The notes beneath the pieces were generated by a model. The model was not told where the DNA came from and did not search any database. It saw nothing but the letters and a program-made list of their open reading frames with translations. A program made the translations under genes and the position numbers. A DNA stretch of 64,000 nucleotides from Isoetes taiwanensis (Eukaryota > Streptophyta > Lycopodiopsida > Isoetales > Isoetaceae): NCBI GenBank assembly GCA_021234155.1, contig JAJEKV010000078.1, forward strand, positions 62,001 to 126,000. The letters are read 5' to 3'. Shown one piece after another: positions 21,331 through 30,900 of the stretch. Every line of letters begins with the position of its first letter. The stretch's first letter is position 1.

Positions 21331-21610
21331 GGTCAAAGCATGGAGTTGGAGGGCGTTTTTGTGCCAGCCAAGCACCTCCTAAGCACCTAATGCTAAAAAT
21401 TTTACTTATTTTTATCTTTTTTTCTATAACTCGATGAAGCTGGAATTTTGTATTCCAAGGCGTAATATGAATGCGTCCCAGGAAAAAATATCAAAAAAAA
21501 TAAAAGAAAAATATTTTTCAAAAATACAAAGAAAATAGCCCCAAAAAGCAACCACTAAGCACCATGTGTCGCTGACACAAAAAGTGTCCCCCCACCTCCA
21601 TGCTTTGACC
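21331..21610. mobile_element. 280-bp MITE present only in copy A
   Basis: Copy B reads GGAGTCCAGAAGGC without interruption at the matching point (56408). In copy A this is split by a block starting GGTCAAAGCATGGAG and ending CTCCATGCTTTGACC, a TIR of about 23 bp with 3 mismatches. TCCA lies on both sides (21327-21330 and 21612-21615, with one extra C at the right), so the target duplication is probably 4 bp. It is AT-rich with long A runs and no open frame. Confidence 0.8.
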
Positions 21611-21662
21611 CTCCAAAAGGCTTGCTTATTTTAGCATATTTCTTGTTTGCTTCGACATCTAG

Positions 21663-21785
21663 CATGCTATAACTGGATCACATGGAGGAAGGTTGAAGGT
21701 GCTTCAGATGATTCTGTATTGGAATGGCATGTTGTCTTTGGATCTGATCTTCTCTCCAAGGCTAGTATTTCATCTTTGCAAGAGC
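21663..21785 (+). pseudogene. Exon-like block interrupted by the copia insertion (left part)
   Basis: Preceded by a pyrimidine-rich CATCTAG acceptor and, in copy B, followed by GAAG before GTATGCG. The frame CYNWITW..KVE, then EWHVVFGS, then LLSKASISSLQ is open in both copies (intact in copy B at 56461-56595). The copia element entered after SLQE and duplicated AGAGC. The rest of the exon is at 26918-26934. Product unknown. Confidence 0.4.
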
Positions 21786-22286
21786 TGTTGGAATACATGG
21801 CATATGTAGCCTTCACAAAATACGTGGCATCTTGAAGCAAAAAAACGCGCTTCTGGAAAGCGTGTAACAGAAGGATATAAAAAGGGGTTCCCTGGCAGCG
21901 ATCGGTGGGGAGGCAAAGAATCATTTAGGGGAAACTCAAAGCTCAGATTGAAGCTGACGGAAGGAGGCCCCCTTATTGGCAATGCTTGGGCCGTTGGAAG
22001 TTGGGCAGCGGGTAGATTGAAAGATTTCTTCAGCGATTCACAGGAGTGAAGATCTCTGAATCAGAAGGCTTCTGGATTATAGCGTCTGTCGGAGAGGGAA
22101 AATCTTAGCATCTGGTGGAGTGCCGACATCTGGTACAGCAGAATCGGTGAGTGTTGAAGAGGTGGGCGTTGTCGGATATCCGGGACCAGAGTAGCTGTCT
22201 GTTGCAGAGCTCGGGCTGTCAGGAGACCTCATAAGGGTTGTTGAAATGCATGCTTGGCTTGCTTAGATACTGCCCGATATCTAACA
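21786..22286 (+). mobile_element. 5' LTR of the Ty1/copia element, 501 bp
   Basis: Starts TGTTGGAATACATGG and ends GATATCTAACA, directly followed by the primer-binding site. The target duplication AGAGC is at 21781-21785 and again at 26918-26922. A TATA box (GATATAAAAAGG) lies at 21874. Copy B supplies the empty site (TTTGCAAGATCGAGAAGCC at 56573-56591). The 3' LTR (26152-26917) matches closely except for two inserted blocks and a ~50-bp deletion. Confidence 0.95.
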
Positions 22287-22301
22287 GTGGTATCAGAGCT
22301 G
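22287..22301 (+). other. Primer-binding site for initiator tRNA-Met
   Basis: TGGTATCAGAGCT lies one or two bases after the LTR. It is the standard minus-strand primer site of plant copia elements, complementary to the 3' end of initiator methionine tRNA. Confidence 0.93.
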
Positions 22302-22377
22302 AAATCGATCTGGACTGGTGCAACTTATCAGTTCAGTCAGGAGATAGCTGATTGGTACAGTACAAGGAGCATTCAAC

Positions 22378-22977
22378 ATGGCAAGCATGCAAAGTGCGTT
22401 ATTATTGCGTGTAAGAGAGAATAGGTGGAGCTATGATTCTGAACGGCAGGTATTTGAACATAATAAAAAGAAACTAGTAATTGAGGAGGAGAAATTGGGG
22501 GCGATTGGAGCAATTGCTAATTCTTGAAGGAACAATGGTGTATTAACCATAGATTCTGGAGCCGAAGTGGTAAGCACATCTGAGATGTTGCGGCAGGTTA
22601 AAAATAACGAAAACCCTGGAGTGGTCCAGATGGAAAATGGAGTTCTTCAAGAAGTTCATGGATGTGGAACTCTGGAACTGGTAAAGGAAGGTAAAGCAAT
22701 TCTTAATGTGCCAAATGTGTTATATGCGCCGGGTATGTTATTCAATCTCATTTCTGTTGCCAATTTAGTGGATGATGGTTTTGAGTTGAGGTTTCACAAG
22801 ACTGGATGCAAATTTATAAAAGAGAGTATGAAAAAATTTGAGGCTCAAAGAAATGAAAATTTGTTTGAATTGAATGTAGACACCATTAACAAAGTTTCGG
22901 TCATGAATGATCTACATACTTGGCACCTTAGAATGGCACATGTAAATTACAACATGCAAAAAAACATAAATTGTTAG
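22378..22977 (+). pseudogene. Copia gag remnant fused to protease and pre-integrase region
   Basis: An ATG at 22378 opens about 50 codons (MASMQSALLL...) ending at a stop at 22525; most of gag, including the zinc knuckle, is missing. Directly after the stop comes LTIDSGA, the retropepsin active-site motif (about 22548-22565). It is followed by an open frame from 22567 through VPNVLYAPGM and WHLRMAHV (start of the integrase HHCC finger). An internal deletion therefore joined gag's start to protease. The element could not make a normal particle. Confidence 0.85.
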
Positions 22978-23754
22978 ATGGGTTGACGTTTGATGATGAA
23001 GAGCATGGCGTGTGTGAGGCTTGTATGCTAGGAAAGCAAACTAGACTTCCTTTTAAAATTAAAGGACGACGAGCGACTGAGTTGCTTGAATTGGTGCACT
23101 CTGACATGTGTTGACCCATGCAAGTACAGAGCTATTTTGCTACTTTTATAGATGATTTTAGCAGGCGCACCAAGTGTTATTATCTCCGCTCAAAAGATCA
23201 GGTGTTCGATGCTGTCCGACTTATCTTGCAGAGGTGGAACGCGAGACGTCTTCACGAGTAAAATCTTTAAGGACAGACCTTGGAGGTGAATATAGGTCAG
23301 GAGAATTTATAAAATTTTGTCAGATGCATGGAGTCAAGAGGCAGTACACGTGTCGATGTACACCTCAACAAAACGGTGTGGCAGAAAAAATCGCACCATT
23401 ATGGATGCGGCCAGATGCATGCTGAAGCATGCAGGATTACCCAATTTTTTGTGAGGAGAAGCAGTAGCCACTGCTTGCTATGTGCAGAATAGGTTGCCGA
23501 CAGCTGCATTAAAGGGAGATGTTCCTGAAGAAACATGGTCTAGAAAAAGACAGTCTGTCCATCGATTGAGGGTTTATGGATGTCTAGCCTATATGTTGGT
23601 GCCAGAGGAGCTGCGAGGAAAGCTGGATGATCACAATATCCCCACTTTCTTAGTAGGATATGACGAGGAAATGAATGGCTATAGGTTGTATGACCCGGTG
23701 ACACACAAAACTTACATTAGCAGAGACGTTGAATTTGACGAAATTATTATATAA
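22978..23754 (+). pseudogene. Copia integrase remnant
   Basis: Readable in three frames: CEACMLGKQTRLPFK (second half of the zinc finger), LVHSDMC (first catalytic Asp), SLRTDLGGEY (second Asp), then TPQQNGVAEK with the Glu. Last comes an open frame at 23482-23754 with RLRVYGCLAYMLVPEE and GYRLYDP (the GKGY-type C-terminal domain). The frame breaks at about 22977, 23110, 23220, 23395 and 23450. This is a dead copy of a standard Ty1/copia integrase. Confidence 0.9.
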
Positions 23755-24502
23755 AGACAGGAAGACATTGACAAAGCAAGAAGAAGAAGAATGGATACCG
23801 ACAGACTTTCTTGGATATAATGCGGAGAAGGAAAATGAGAAGATAGTAGAGAAACCACACGTAATAATAGATGTTGACACAGATGATGAACCGGATGAGG
23901 TGCATGAGACCATAGAAGTCAATAGTGCGCCGCACACACCGGAGACAGAGCGTGAGGAGATGCATGAAGCTTCAGAAGCCAATAGTGCGCCAATTGAAGG
24001 GCAAGATGATGTACATCAGAGAATGCAAGAAGATATTGAAAGTGGAGCAAGGGGGAGATATGAACGTCGCAATGAGATAGAGCGTCTTAAAGCCGAACTT
24101 CTCTTTGATACAGAACTTTATGGTAGAACAAAAAGAGTTCCAAAGCCAAAGATAATATCTTGTATAGTGGAGCCCAGGACAGTGGAGCAAGCCATGATGG
24201 GACCAGATTCTCTAAAATGGAAGGAGGCTATGGAAAACGAGTTGAAGTCCTTTAAAGAAACAGGAACGTACGAGCTAGTACCACGTCCTAAGTGCAAGAA
24301 TGTGGTAGGGAGTAAATGGCTATTTGAAATAAAGAGGAATCCTGATGGTTCGATAGAAATGTATAAAGCCCGTCTAATGGCAAAAGGGTATACTCAAGAA
24401 GCAGAAGTAGACTATACAGATACATTCTCACCTATAGTCAAGGTGACTAGTCTGAGAACCTTGATAGCATTAGCAGTTCAAAATGATATGGAATATGTAG
24501 CA
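23755..24502 (+). pseudogene. Copia linker and reverse transcriptase, part 1
   Basis: The frame 23729-24508 carries an acidic linker (many Glu/Asp up to residue ~100), then WKEAMENELKSF, VGSKWLFEIKRN, YKARLMAKGYTQ and YTDTFSPIVKVTSLRTLIALA. These are the N-terminal RT motifs of plant copia elements. The coding text stops at EYVA because a 417-bp SINE-like element is inserted at 24503. Confidence 0.92.
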
Positions 24503-24919
24503 AAATAACAGGGGGTTCCAGGGGGATTTGATATAGATATAATTCTTGAAATCATAGACCATATCCCTAAAACAATTCAATGGGTTATTATAAAAAAAAC
24601 ATAGATTTAAGATAAAAAATAGTTACATTAGCTCACTGGTTAGATTGGTTAAAGTAGTCTTATTAGGACATTGAGTTATTTTGGTAGAGGTTCGAATCCC
24701 CGTATTTCATATTCTAAAAGCTTAAGCGAAACCGTATAGAGGCTCGATATACCATCAAAACCTTAGGCAAACTCGTATTCGACATCTTAAAATCATAGGC
24801 GTCCCCAATCATAATTGAGCATAATCGAAACGAGAGGTGTCCAGAGGCTCCAACATACAGTCTGGGCCGTCGGATTGACAGATCCGACGACTGTGGTAGT
24901 CCAGGGTGCACCTCGTTTA
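24503..24919 (+). mobile_element. tRNA-like SINE (417 bp) in copia RT
   Basis: GAATATGTAGCA (12 bp) occurs on both sides (24491-24502 and 24920-24931), a target duplication of the length retroposons make, and RT coding text resumes after it. Inside are RNA polymerase III promoter boxes: box A TAGCTCACTGG (24629-24639) and a perfect box B GGTTCGAATCC (24689-24699). There is no long A tail; the 3' end is GTGCACCTCGTTTA. The tRNA-like part starts about 125 bp inside the element, which is unusual, so the 5' part may come from another source. A fragment with similar ends is at 30823-30932. Confidence 0.7.
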
Positions 24920-26060
24920 GAATATGTAGCACGTGGATATGAAGACAACGTTCTTGAATGGAGACTTAGAAGAAGAAATTTATATGGAGCAGCCTGAAGG
25001 ATATGAGCAAGGAAAGAATATGGTCTGAAGGTTGAGAAAAGCAGTTTATGGCCTAAGACAAGCATCTAGACAATGGTACGTATGCATGAATAACTTTTTA
25101 CTTTCCATAGGATTTAGAAAATTGAAGAAGGAAGGCAATTTATACATGTGGGAAAATCATGGCACATTATGTTGATGATTGTGTAATGGCTAGTAATGAC
25201 AAATTGTATCTGGAAAGATGTAAAGCATCTTTGAAAGGATGATTTTAAATGTCCGAACTGGGTGAGCTTAAGAAATTGTTGGGTATGGAGGTTAGGAGAG
25301 ATAGGAGAAAAGGGGAGCTTTTTTTGACACAAGAGCAAAATATTAAGAAAGCTTTAATTCGATTTAGGATGATGGATTGCAATATATCGACAACGCCCAT
25401 TGCACCAGGTATGAAAATCTGTAGTAAGATGTGCCCGAAAAATATGGATGAACGAAGAGAAATGGAAAAGGTGCCATATCGTGCATTGATAGGCATGCTT
25501 TTGCATATTGCAAATAGCACAAGGCCGGATATCTCCTATGCAGTTAACCTGCTCAGTCGGTTTTGCAATAATCTAGGAAAAGAACATTGGATAGCAGCGA
25601 AAAGGGTGCTATGATATTTAAAGAGCACTTCGCATCATGGTATTTGCTTTACCAGGAGTATAGAGAAAAATTTAATAGGATATGCTGATGCAGACTGGGG
25701 AGGAGATTTGGATGACAGAAAATCAACTTCAGGTTTTGTGTGCAAGCTAGGTGATGCTGCTATATCTTGGGGCTGCAAAAAGCAGGAATGTGTAGCCAAA
25801 TCTAGCGTTGAAGCAGAATATGTGGCGGTATCGCAGGCAACCTCTGAAATAATTTGGCTGCGTAGAATGCTCAAAGAGTTGGGATGTCAGCTAACAAGCG
25901 CTACCATTCTATATTGTGATAATAAAGTGGAGTGGCAATGACCAAGAATCCAGTCCATCATTCTCGGAGTAAGCACATTGAAATACACCATCATTTCATA
26001 CGAGATGAGGTAGAAAAAAGTGAAATAAATGTGGCATATATTCCCATAAAATTGTAACAA
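24920..26060 (+). pseudogene. Copia reverse transcriptase part 2 and RNase H
   Basis: After the SINE: VDMKTTFLNGDLEEEIYM, PEGYEQ, KAVYGLRQASRQWY, the catalytic YVDD (25168-25179), then SELGELKKLLGMEV, SRPDISYAVNLLSRF-like text, and RNase H with GYADADWGGDLDDRKSTSG, SSVEAEYVA and LYCDNK. The frame is lost at about 24990, 25140, 25245 and 25612. LTR and motif similarity show an ordinary Ty1/copia element whose coding part is inactivated. Confidence 0.92.
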
Positions 26061-26137
26061 GCTGATATATTTACAAAAGTCCTTTCTGGACCCAAGCTAT
26101 TGAGTGCCAAAAGTCTAGTAGGAGTTGCAGATTGTAA

Positions 26138-26151
26138 AGGCTAAGGGGGAG
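26138..26151 (+). other. Copia polypurine tract
   Basis: AAGGCTAAGGGGGAG directly precedes the 3' LTR, the expected plus-strand primer. Confidence 0.85.
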
Positions 26152-26189
26152 TGTTGGAATACATGGCATATGTAGCATTTGCAAAATAC

Positions 26190-26397
26190 ATCAAGGTAAG
26201 TGGCTGTGAGTTCTTGTAAAATCTAGAATAAGGTAATCTTACTTTGACGTCGTGGAGCAGGAAGAGGTCAGGCATTCTTACTAGCCCCAGGCATTCTTAC
26301 TAGCCCCCTGACCTGCAGAATCCAGAAGCGCCGTTGACCAAATTCTGCAGGTCAAGGGGCTGGCAAGAATGCCCTCCCCCTTCTGGTTCCACATCAC
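26190..26397. mobile_element. Fold-back insertion in the copia 3' LTR
   Basis: Absent from the 5' LTR (AAAATACGTGGCATC there). The right 150 bp (26246-26397) forms a long hairpin. Outer arms are GTCGTGGAGCAGGAAGAGG and its counterpart before CACATCAC. Inner arms pair GGCATTCTTACTAGCCCC with GGGGCTGGCAAGAATGCC, then TGACCTGCAGAAT with ATTCTGCAGGTCA, around a ~20-nt loop. A 19-bp unit (GGCATTCTTACTAGCCCCA) is duplicated in the left arm. It shares its left end with the elements at 19411 and 53700. Confidence 0.75.
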
Positions 26398-26501
26398 GTG
26401 GCATCCTGAAGCAAAAAAACGCGCTTCTGGAAAGCGTGTAAGAGAAGGATATAAAAAGGGGTTCCGTGGGTGGCAGCGATAGGTGGACAGGAATTGGTAG
26501 T

Positions 26502-26608
26502 CTTCGTTTTACAGCACCCCCCTCTGACGTGGCATTATCCCAGCCCTTGATGTCCAGATTGTGTGGTCTGGATCTGTGCCACATCAGGTGGGTGGCTGTA
26601 AAACGAAG
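26502..26608. mobile_element. ~107-bp MITE in the copia 3' LTR
   Basis: CTTCGTTTTACAGC at the left is matched by GCTGTAAAACGAAG at the right, a perfect 14-bp TIR with ACCC/GGGT continuing one base off register. Absent from the 5' LTR. The surrounding 15-20 bp also differ, so the exact ends and target duplication are uncertain. Confidence 0.7.
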
Positions 26609-26917
26609 GTCAAAAATCATTTAGGGGAAACTCAAAGCTCAGATTGAAGCTGTATTGGCAATGCTTGGGCCGTCGGAAGTTGGGCAGCGGGTAGATTGAA
26701 AGATTTCTTCAGCGATTCACAGGTGTGAAGATCTCTGAATCAGAAGGCTTCTGGATTATATCGTCTGTCGGAGAGGGAAGATCTTAGCATCTGGTGGAGT
26801 GCCGACATCTGGTACAGCAGAATCGGTGAGTGCTGAAGAGCTTGGGCTGTCGGGAGACCTCATAAGGGTTGTTAAAATGCATGCTTGGCTTGCTTAGATC
26901 CTGCCCGATATCTAACA

Positions 26918-27062
26918 AGAGCGAGAAGCCGAAGGTATGCGTTTTCATGCTTGGCCTCTTCCAATCTAATTTCTGCTTTCAGGAGAAGAATATTTGGTTT
27001 TTCAAGAGCAATTAGGGCAACTGCATATCTAGGCAAAAACCTATCATTTGAAAAGCAAAAAA
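26918..27062 (+). other. Leader region of the Hsp20-like gene, copy A
   Basis: Contains the second AGAGC, the end of the interrupted exon (splice donor GGTATGCG at 26934) and, as in copy B, a pyrimidine-rich stretch ending TTTCAG at 26983. The gene's upstream DNA has been displaced by 5.1 kb of copia. Confidence 0.45.
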
Positions 27063-27512
27063 ATGCCTTCCGGCGGCCAGATTGTGCTCTGTCTTATTAC
27101 GATCTTGGTTGGGCTTTTATTTCTTAAGCATAATCTGTCTCCGTCTCCTTCTTCTACACCTTCCCTTCCTAAGGGTTGGAGGGAAGTTCCCGATGCTTAT
27201 ATATTCGAGATGGACTTGCCAGGTAAGTTGCAGAGTATTTTAACAAATCTTTAATCCGCATCCATGTTTGTTTTTTCTGTTTTGGAATTTATTTTTGGTT
27301 GTTCTGGGAAGCTAGGACTTAAAAATGAAGATGTCTGGGTTGAACTTGGGCGAGGAAGAGATCTGTTCATCTCTGGACGCAGGTTTGCATTTAGTTTTCC
27401 AATTCCAAAAGGTCCCAGAGTAGAAGGTTTTAGGGCAAACATGAACAATGGTGCTCTGGCTGTGATTGTGTTTAAGGATAACAGTATCTTTTGGCAAAGC
27501 TTTTGGGAGTAA
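27063..27512 (+). CDS. Membrane-anchored Hsp20/alpha-crystallin-like protein, two exons (copy A)
   Basis: Exon 1 is 27063-27222; the intron is 27223-27315 (GTAAGT...CTAG); exon 2 is 27316-27512. The ATG at 27063 is the first in frame and is conserved in copy B. The ~118-residue product has a hydrophobic helix (IVLCLITILVGLLFL, residues 7-21), a Ser/Pro linker, then GWREVPDAYIFEMDLPG, LKNEDVWVEL, LFISGRR and FRANMNNGALAVIV. These last four match the start and the end (A.MENGVL.V.V) of the plant small-heat-shock domain, an ATP-independent chaperone fold. About 20-25 residues between the SGRR strand and FPIPKG are missing, the part holding the dimerisation loop. The C-terminus (FWQSFWE) lacks an IXI motif. 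The copia element sits 145 bp upstream, so expression may be altered. Membrane location is inferred. Confidence 0.7.
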
Positions 27513-27985
27513 ATTTAGGCCATGGTCTGCAGTTGCCTCACAAGCATTTTTCAGGTTATTCAACTTATAATTTATTATTATATATTGCATTGCAGCTCAA
27601 CCAGAAGGACAAAATCCTAATTTTACATACTGAACGATGCATTCTTTGATATCAAACTTTATTACAGGTTTTTGGAAACATGTGAAACATCATTCTTCAA
27701 GTTTTTTCCTTCCATCTTTCAACATAAGTCTTTAATTTGTGCAGACTTGCTCGAATCTATCTATTTTCCATAAAAATACCCAAAAAACTATGGGCGTTTT
27801 GCTAAGGGCTTTTTGGATTAATGTCCTATGACCCTATATGTTTTAATATAATAGTAGAGTTTGTAGTATCATGAAAGCTATCAATGTTGAGAAACAATGC
27901 ATAGGAAGAATTAGAGGTATGGTTGTACAAATGGGTCTTAAAGAATTAACACAATCACTTGATTGGAAACTTGAACTTAAATTAG
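27513..27985. other. 3' flank of the Hsp20-like gene, end of copy A
   Basis: Continues the duplication. At 27646 it reads TATCAAACTTTATTAC without the hAT element that splits this site in copy B. Similarity to copy B stops near 27985. Confidence 0.6.
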
Positions 27986-30900
27986 ATATCGAACTAGAAA
28001 AAGTGACCAGCGTTGCTGGGCTTTTCGTCGGGCGTAAAAATATTGGTTAAGTTAATTATGTGGTTGCATATAGAATGTATCTTATCCTTCCTATATATAT
28101 GATTACTAGAAAAAAAAAAAAATGGAATTACTGACTTTTTAGCATCCCTTTTCCGGCACCAAATAACCTCAAATTAGAATTATATGTGTTTTTTTGTGCA
28201 CCTCTTGGTTGCCATCGCCCCATTTTCCGGCTAAAGACCTACAACACAAAAGGTATGGCCGCCTTGCTCCATCTCCCTGCTCACGCAAGCGAACCCCATC
28301 TACGTGCATCGTCGGATAGAAGCTGCCAAGCATCCTCTAAATTGGCCGCCTTATCCATCAATTAGTTTTTGCAAAACAGATTACCAAATAGTTTTATTTG
28401 TTGTGGTGCTTGCGGAATTTCTGCACTGACTTGCACAGAGCCGGAGTAACCTGCAAAAAACCTCGGTAAGTTCTGCACCAACTTGCAATTGGGTCCACCC
28501 TATATAAATCAAAGTTTTGTATCAGTTTTAGCAGAGAAAATTAAGAGCGTATATGGCAGTATTTATTGCAGAGTGATTGATTCATTTAAAACAGCCTGCT
28601 TTTTGGATGCCGAGGAATGGTTCCGGCGGAATTGTTGCTATAGCACTAAGTTATCAAGCTAAAGCTTGAATCACCATCAAGACAAAGCTTTTGGCTATCG
28701 GAATCTCAAAAGGGGAAAAATAGTTACTTTTGTGCCACAGAGTTTACATCCGATGAAATGCCCGACAAAAGGCCAAGGTGGGTTTCCCTTACAGTAAAAG
28801 GGAGAAGCTCTGTGAGTTTGAGGTTATTTTGCCTCTACGTTTAAGTGTTCTTTAAACAAATAACGCTTTAGTACTCAGTCTTCTGCCAACTGTCGACTCC
28901 AGATTTCGAGTATGGTAAGCAAATTCCTAATCCATGATTTGGTTCAATCATGGTAAGCAAAATTTTGATCCATGATTTGATTCAATCTGCAACCCGGTAA
29001 AAGGGTTTTGGGCCGGAACAGGGATATGGGTTCTTTTCTTTTTCTTTGAAGCGAGGGAAGCGGGGGAGCTAAAAGCCGTCGCCAGGTCGAAGTTGGAATC
29101 TGGACTGAAGCGCAAGTTTGTGGAGACGGATTGAAGAAAGCAAAAAAATGGCAGGCACAAGCATAACTGTGTTTCCTTCTTGGATTTAGACATGGCCTCT
29201 CGTGTTAAGTGATGGGTGAAGAAGAAGCATTTGCAAAGGAAATTGTAGAGGATGCGAGCCCTAGAAGGATTTTTGCTAATGTTTACGCATTTTGCATGAT
29301 TGCACAGGCAACTATGGTAATCAATTTGATTAACACGCTTTGCGGGTTAAGGGTTGGGTAACCAATTTGATTCTTTCTGACTGCGACTTAAGTGTTTATC
29401 CTTAGATCTCGACCACGAACAATTATGCATGGCGATTCGGTCTCAACTCGTAGAACCCGATTTCATCTTGCAAAAACATATTTTGGACCGAAATCTTGCG
29501 AAAAGCTGTAGTAAGAAGCTATTTGCAAATTCCCTAATAGCATACAAATGGGCAATTATTTGCAAGTGCAGCTTTATCTCGCCATGTTTACCCATCATGG
29601 TTCGGTTTATTTACTATGTAATACCCTAGTATCCCCATTACACACCTTCAATCTCTCGGTAGCAAACACATGTTTTGGATGTCTATGTGAACAAACTTGC
29701 ACTAATTAAAATAACACCTTTAAAAATCTTTAGATATAGACTCATACACAAGTTTATTGAACAATCCACTTTTTTAAGTAGTAAACTATTGCAAGAAAAG
29801 CAATATATTGTTTTTCCTAGGAAGCCCATAAAATGGCAATCATTATATTGCACATTTGCAAAATGCGTCACGAAGTGATTGATCATCTAGTGAGTGGATA
29901 TGAGGTAGAACCAGGCCCGGCGTAAACTTAATTATATAAACTCCTCAAATGCGTCACCAAAGCATCAATGTTCAGAACAGATTCTATTGAAACACTCACG
30001 TTCGTGTTGTTATGGCCATTGTCTCACTTAGCCATAGTTCAACATTTATGTCCATATATGCGTTTACATGATACATGTATGGCTGATGGCATAGATGCAG
30101 TATACAAGGAAGATTATATGAACCATGAATAAGAGTTATGCTTTGCAATAGGTTAACACACCCTAAATAAATGAAAGTTTAGGACCTTAGACATGAATAA
30201 TGCCATATTCATTCTATAAAATTAAAAGACTTAAACCTCTTAAATTGCATGCTTGCAATATTTGAAATCTTGCTTCATCTTTAATAACTACCAACTGCGA
30301 CATGTGCACAAGGCGCTGGCTCGGCCAGCGCTAAATTCTTGTAATAAATATAATTGCTTAAACAATTTACTCTTATTTTTAATAAATGTTAATCGAAGTG
30401 TTTGTTTGTTTATTATTTTACGTCTAACAAACCTTGGAGAATATAGATGTTGGAGCAAAATTAATGGAGCTAGGTATCTGCTATTCAAATTGTCGTGGTT
30501 TTCCTCATGTGATAATCGCCTAGTTGAATAATACTCTCATCTCATACATATCGTAAGCAATAATTTTTCTTCTCCAAGTATATTTACCATGTCCAATATT
30601 TTCGCTTTCTGAGACACATCCTGAACAATCTAAAACCCACCATGAGCATGATGTACTACAATGAGTTGGATTCTAAATCTTGTGTTTCTAATGCTAGCCT
30701 CAAAGGCTAAAAATGCACAAAACCATAGATTTGTATGTAATAGCACATGGCAAGGCATATAATTGGTCCCCACAATCCTTGCCTAGAATTCAAGAGGGAA
30801 AATAAGTATATGTAGCATAATAACAGGGGGTTTTCTTTGTGTTTTTGTACGCGTTTCACAAAGGTTTTCCTAAGATTTCATGGCGTATTCGAATGGATGT

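Larger units (their letters stand above)
26152..26917 (+). mobile_element. 3' LTR of the Ty1/copia element, 766 bp, with two nested insertions
   Basis: Starts TGTTGGAATACATGG and ends GATATCTAACA like the 5' LTR, then the duplication AGAGC. It is 265 bp longer because of a 208-bp block (26190-26397) and a ~107-bp MITE (26502-26608), partly offset by a ~50-bp deletion near 26836. Both LTRs are made from one template at insertion, so the extra blocks probably entered afterwards. Confidence 0.93.
19173..27985. repeat. Segmental duplication, copy A (with later insertions)
   Basis: From GATGGTACAA at 19173 the sequence can be followed base by base in copy B starting at 53451, up to the TTGATTGGAAACTTGAACTT block ending near 27985 and 57803. 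Removing the copia element (21786-26917) and the MITE (21331-21610) gives about 3.4 kb of shared sequence. Copy A also has a ~200-bp tandem duplication (20708-21095) and a ~45-bp extra piece near 27770. Intact shared features are a fold-back element, a subterminal-repeat element and an Hsp20-like gene. Both copies have the same orientation. Confidence 0.9.

Noticed and set aside
24629-24710. Functional tRNA gene
   Set aside because: Box A and B are present, but acceptor and anticodon stems cannot be folded and the block lies inside an insertion with a 12-bp target duplication.
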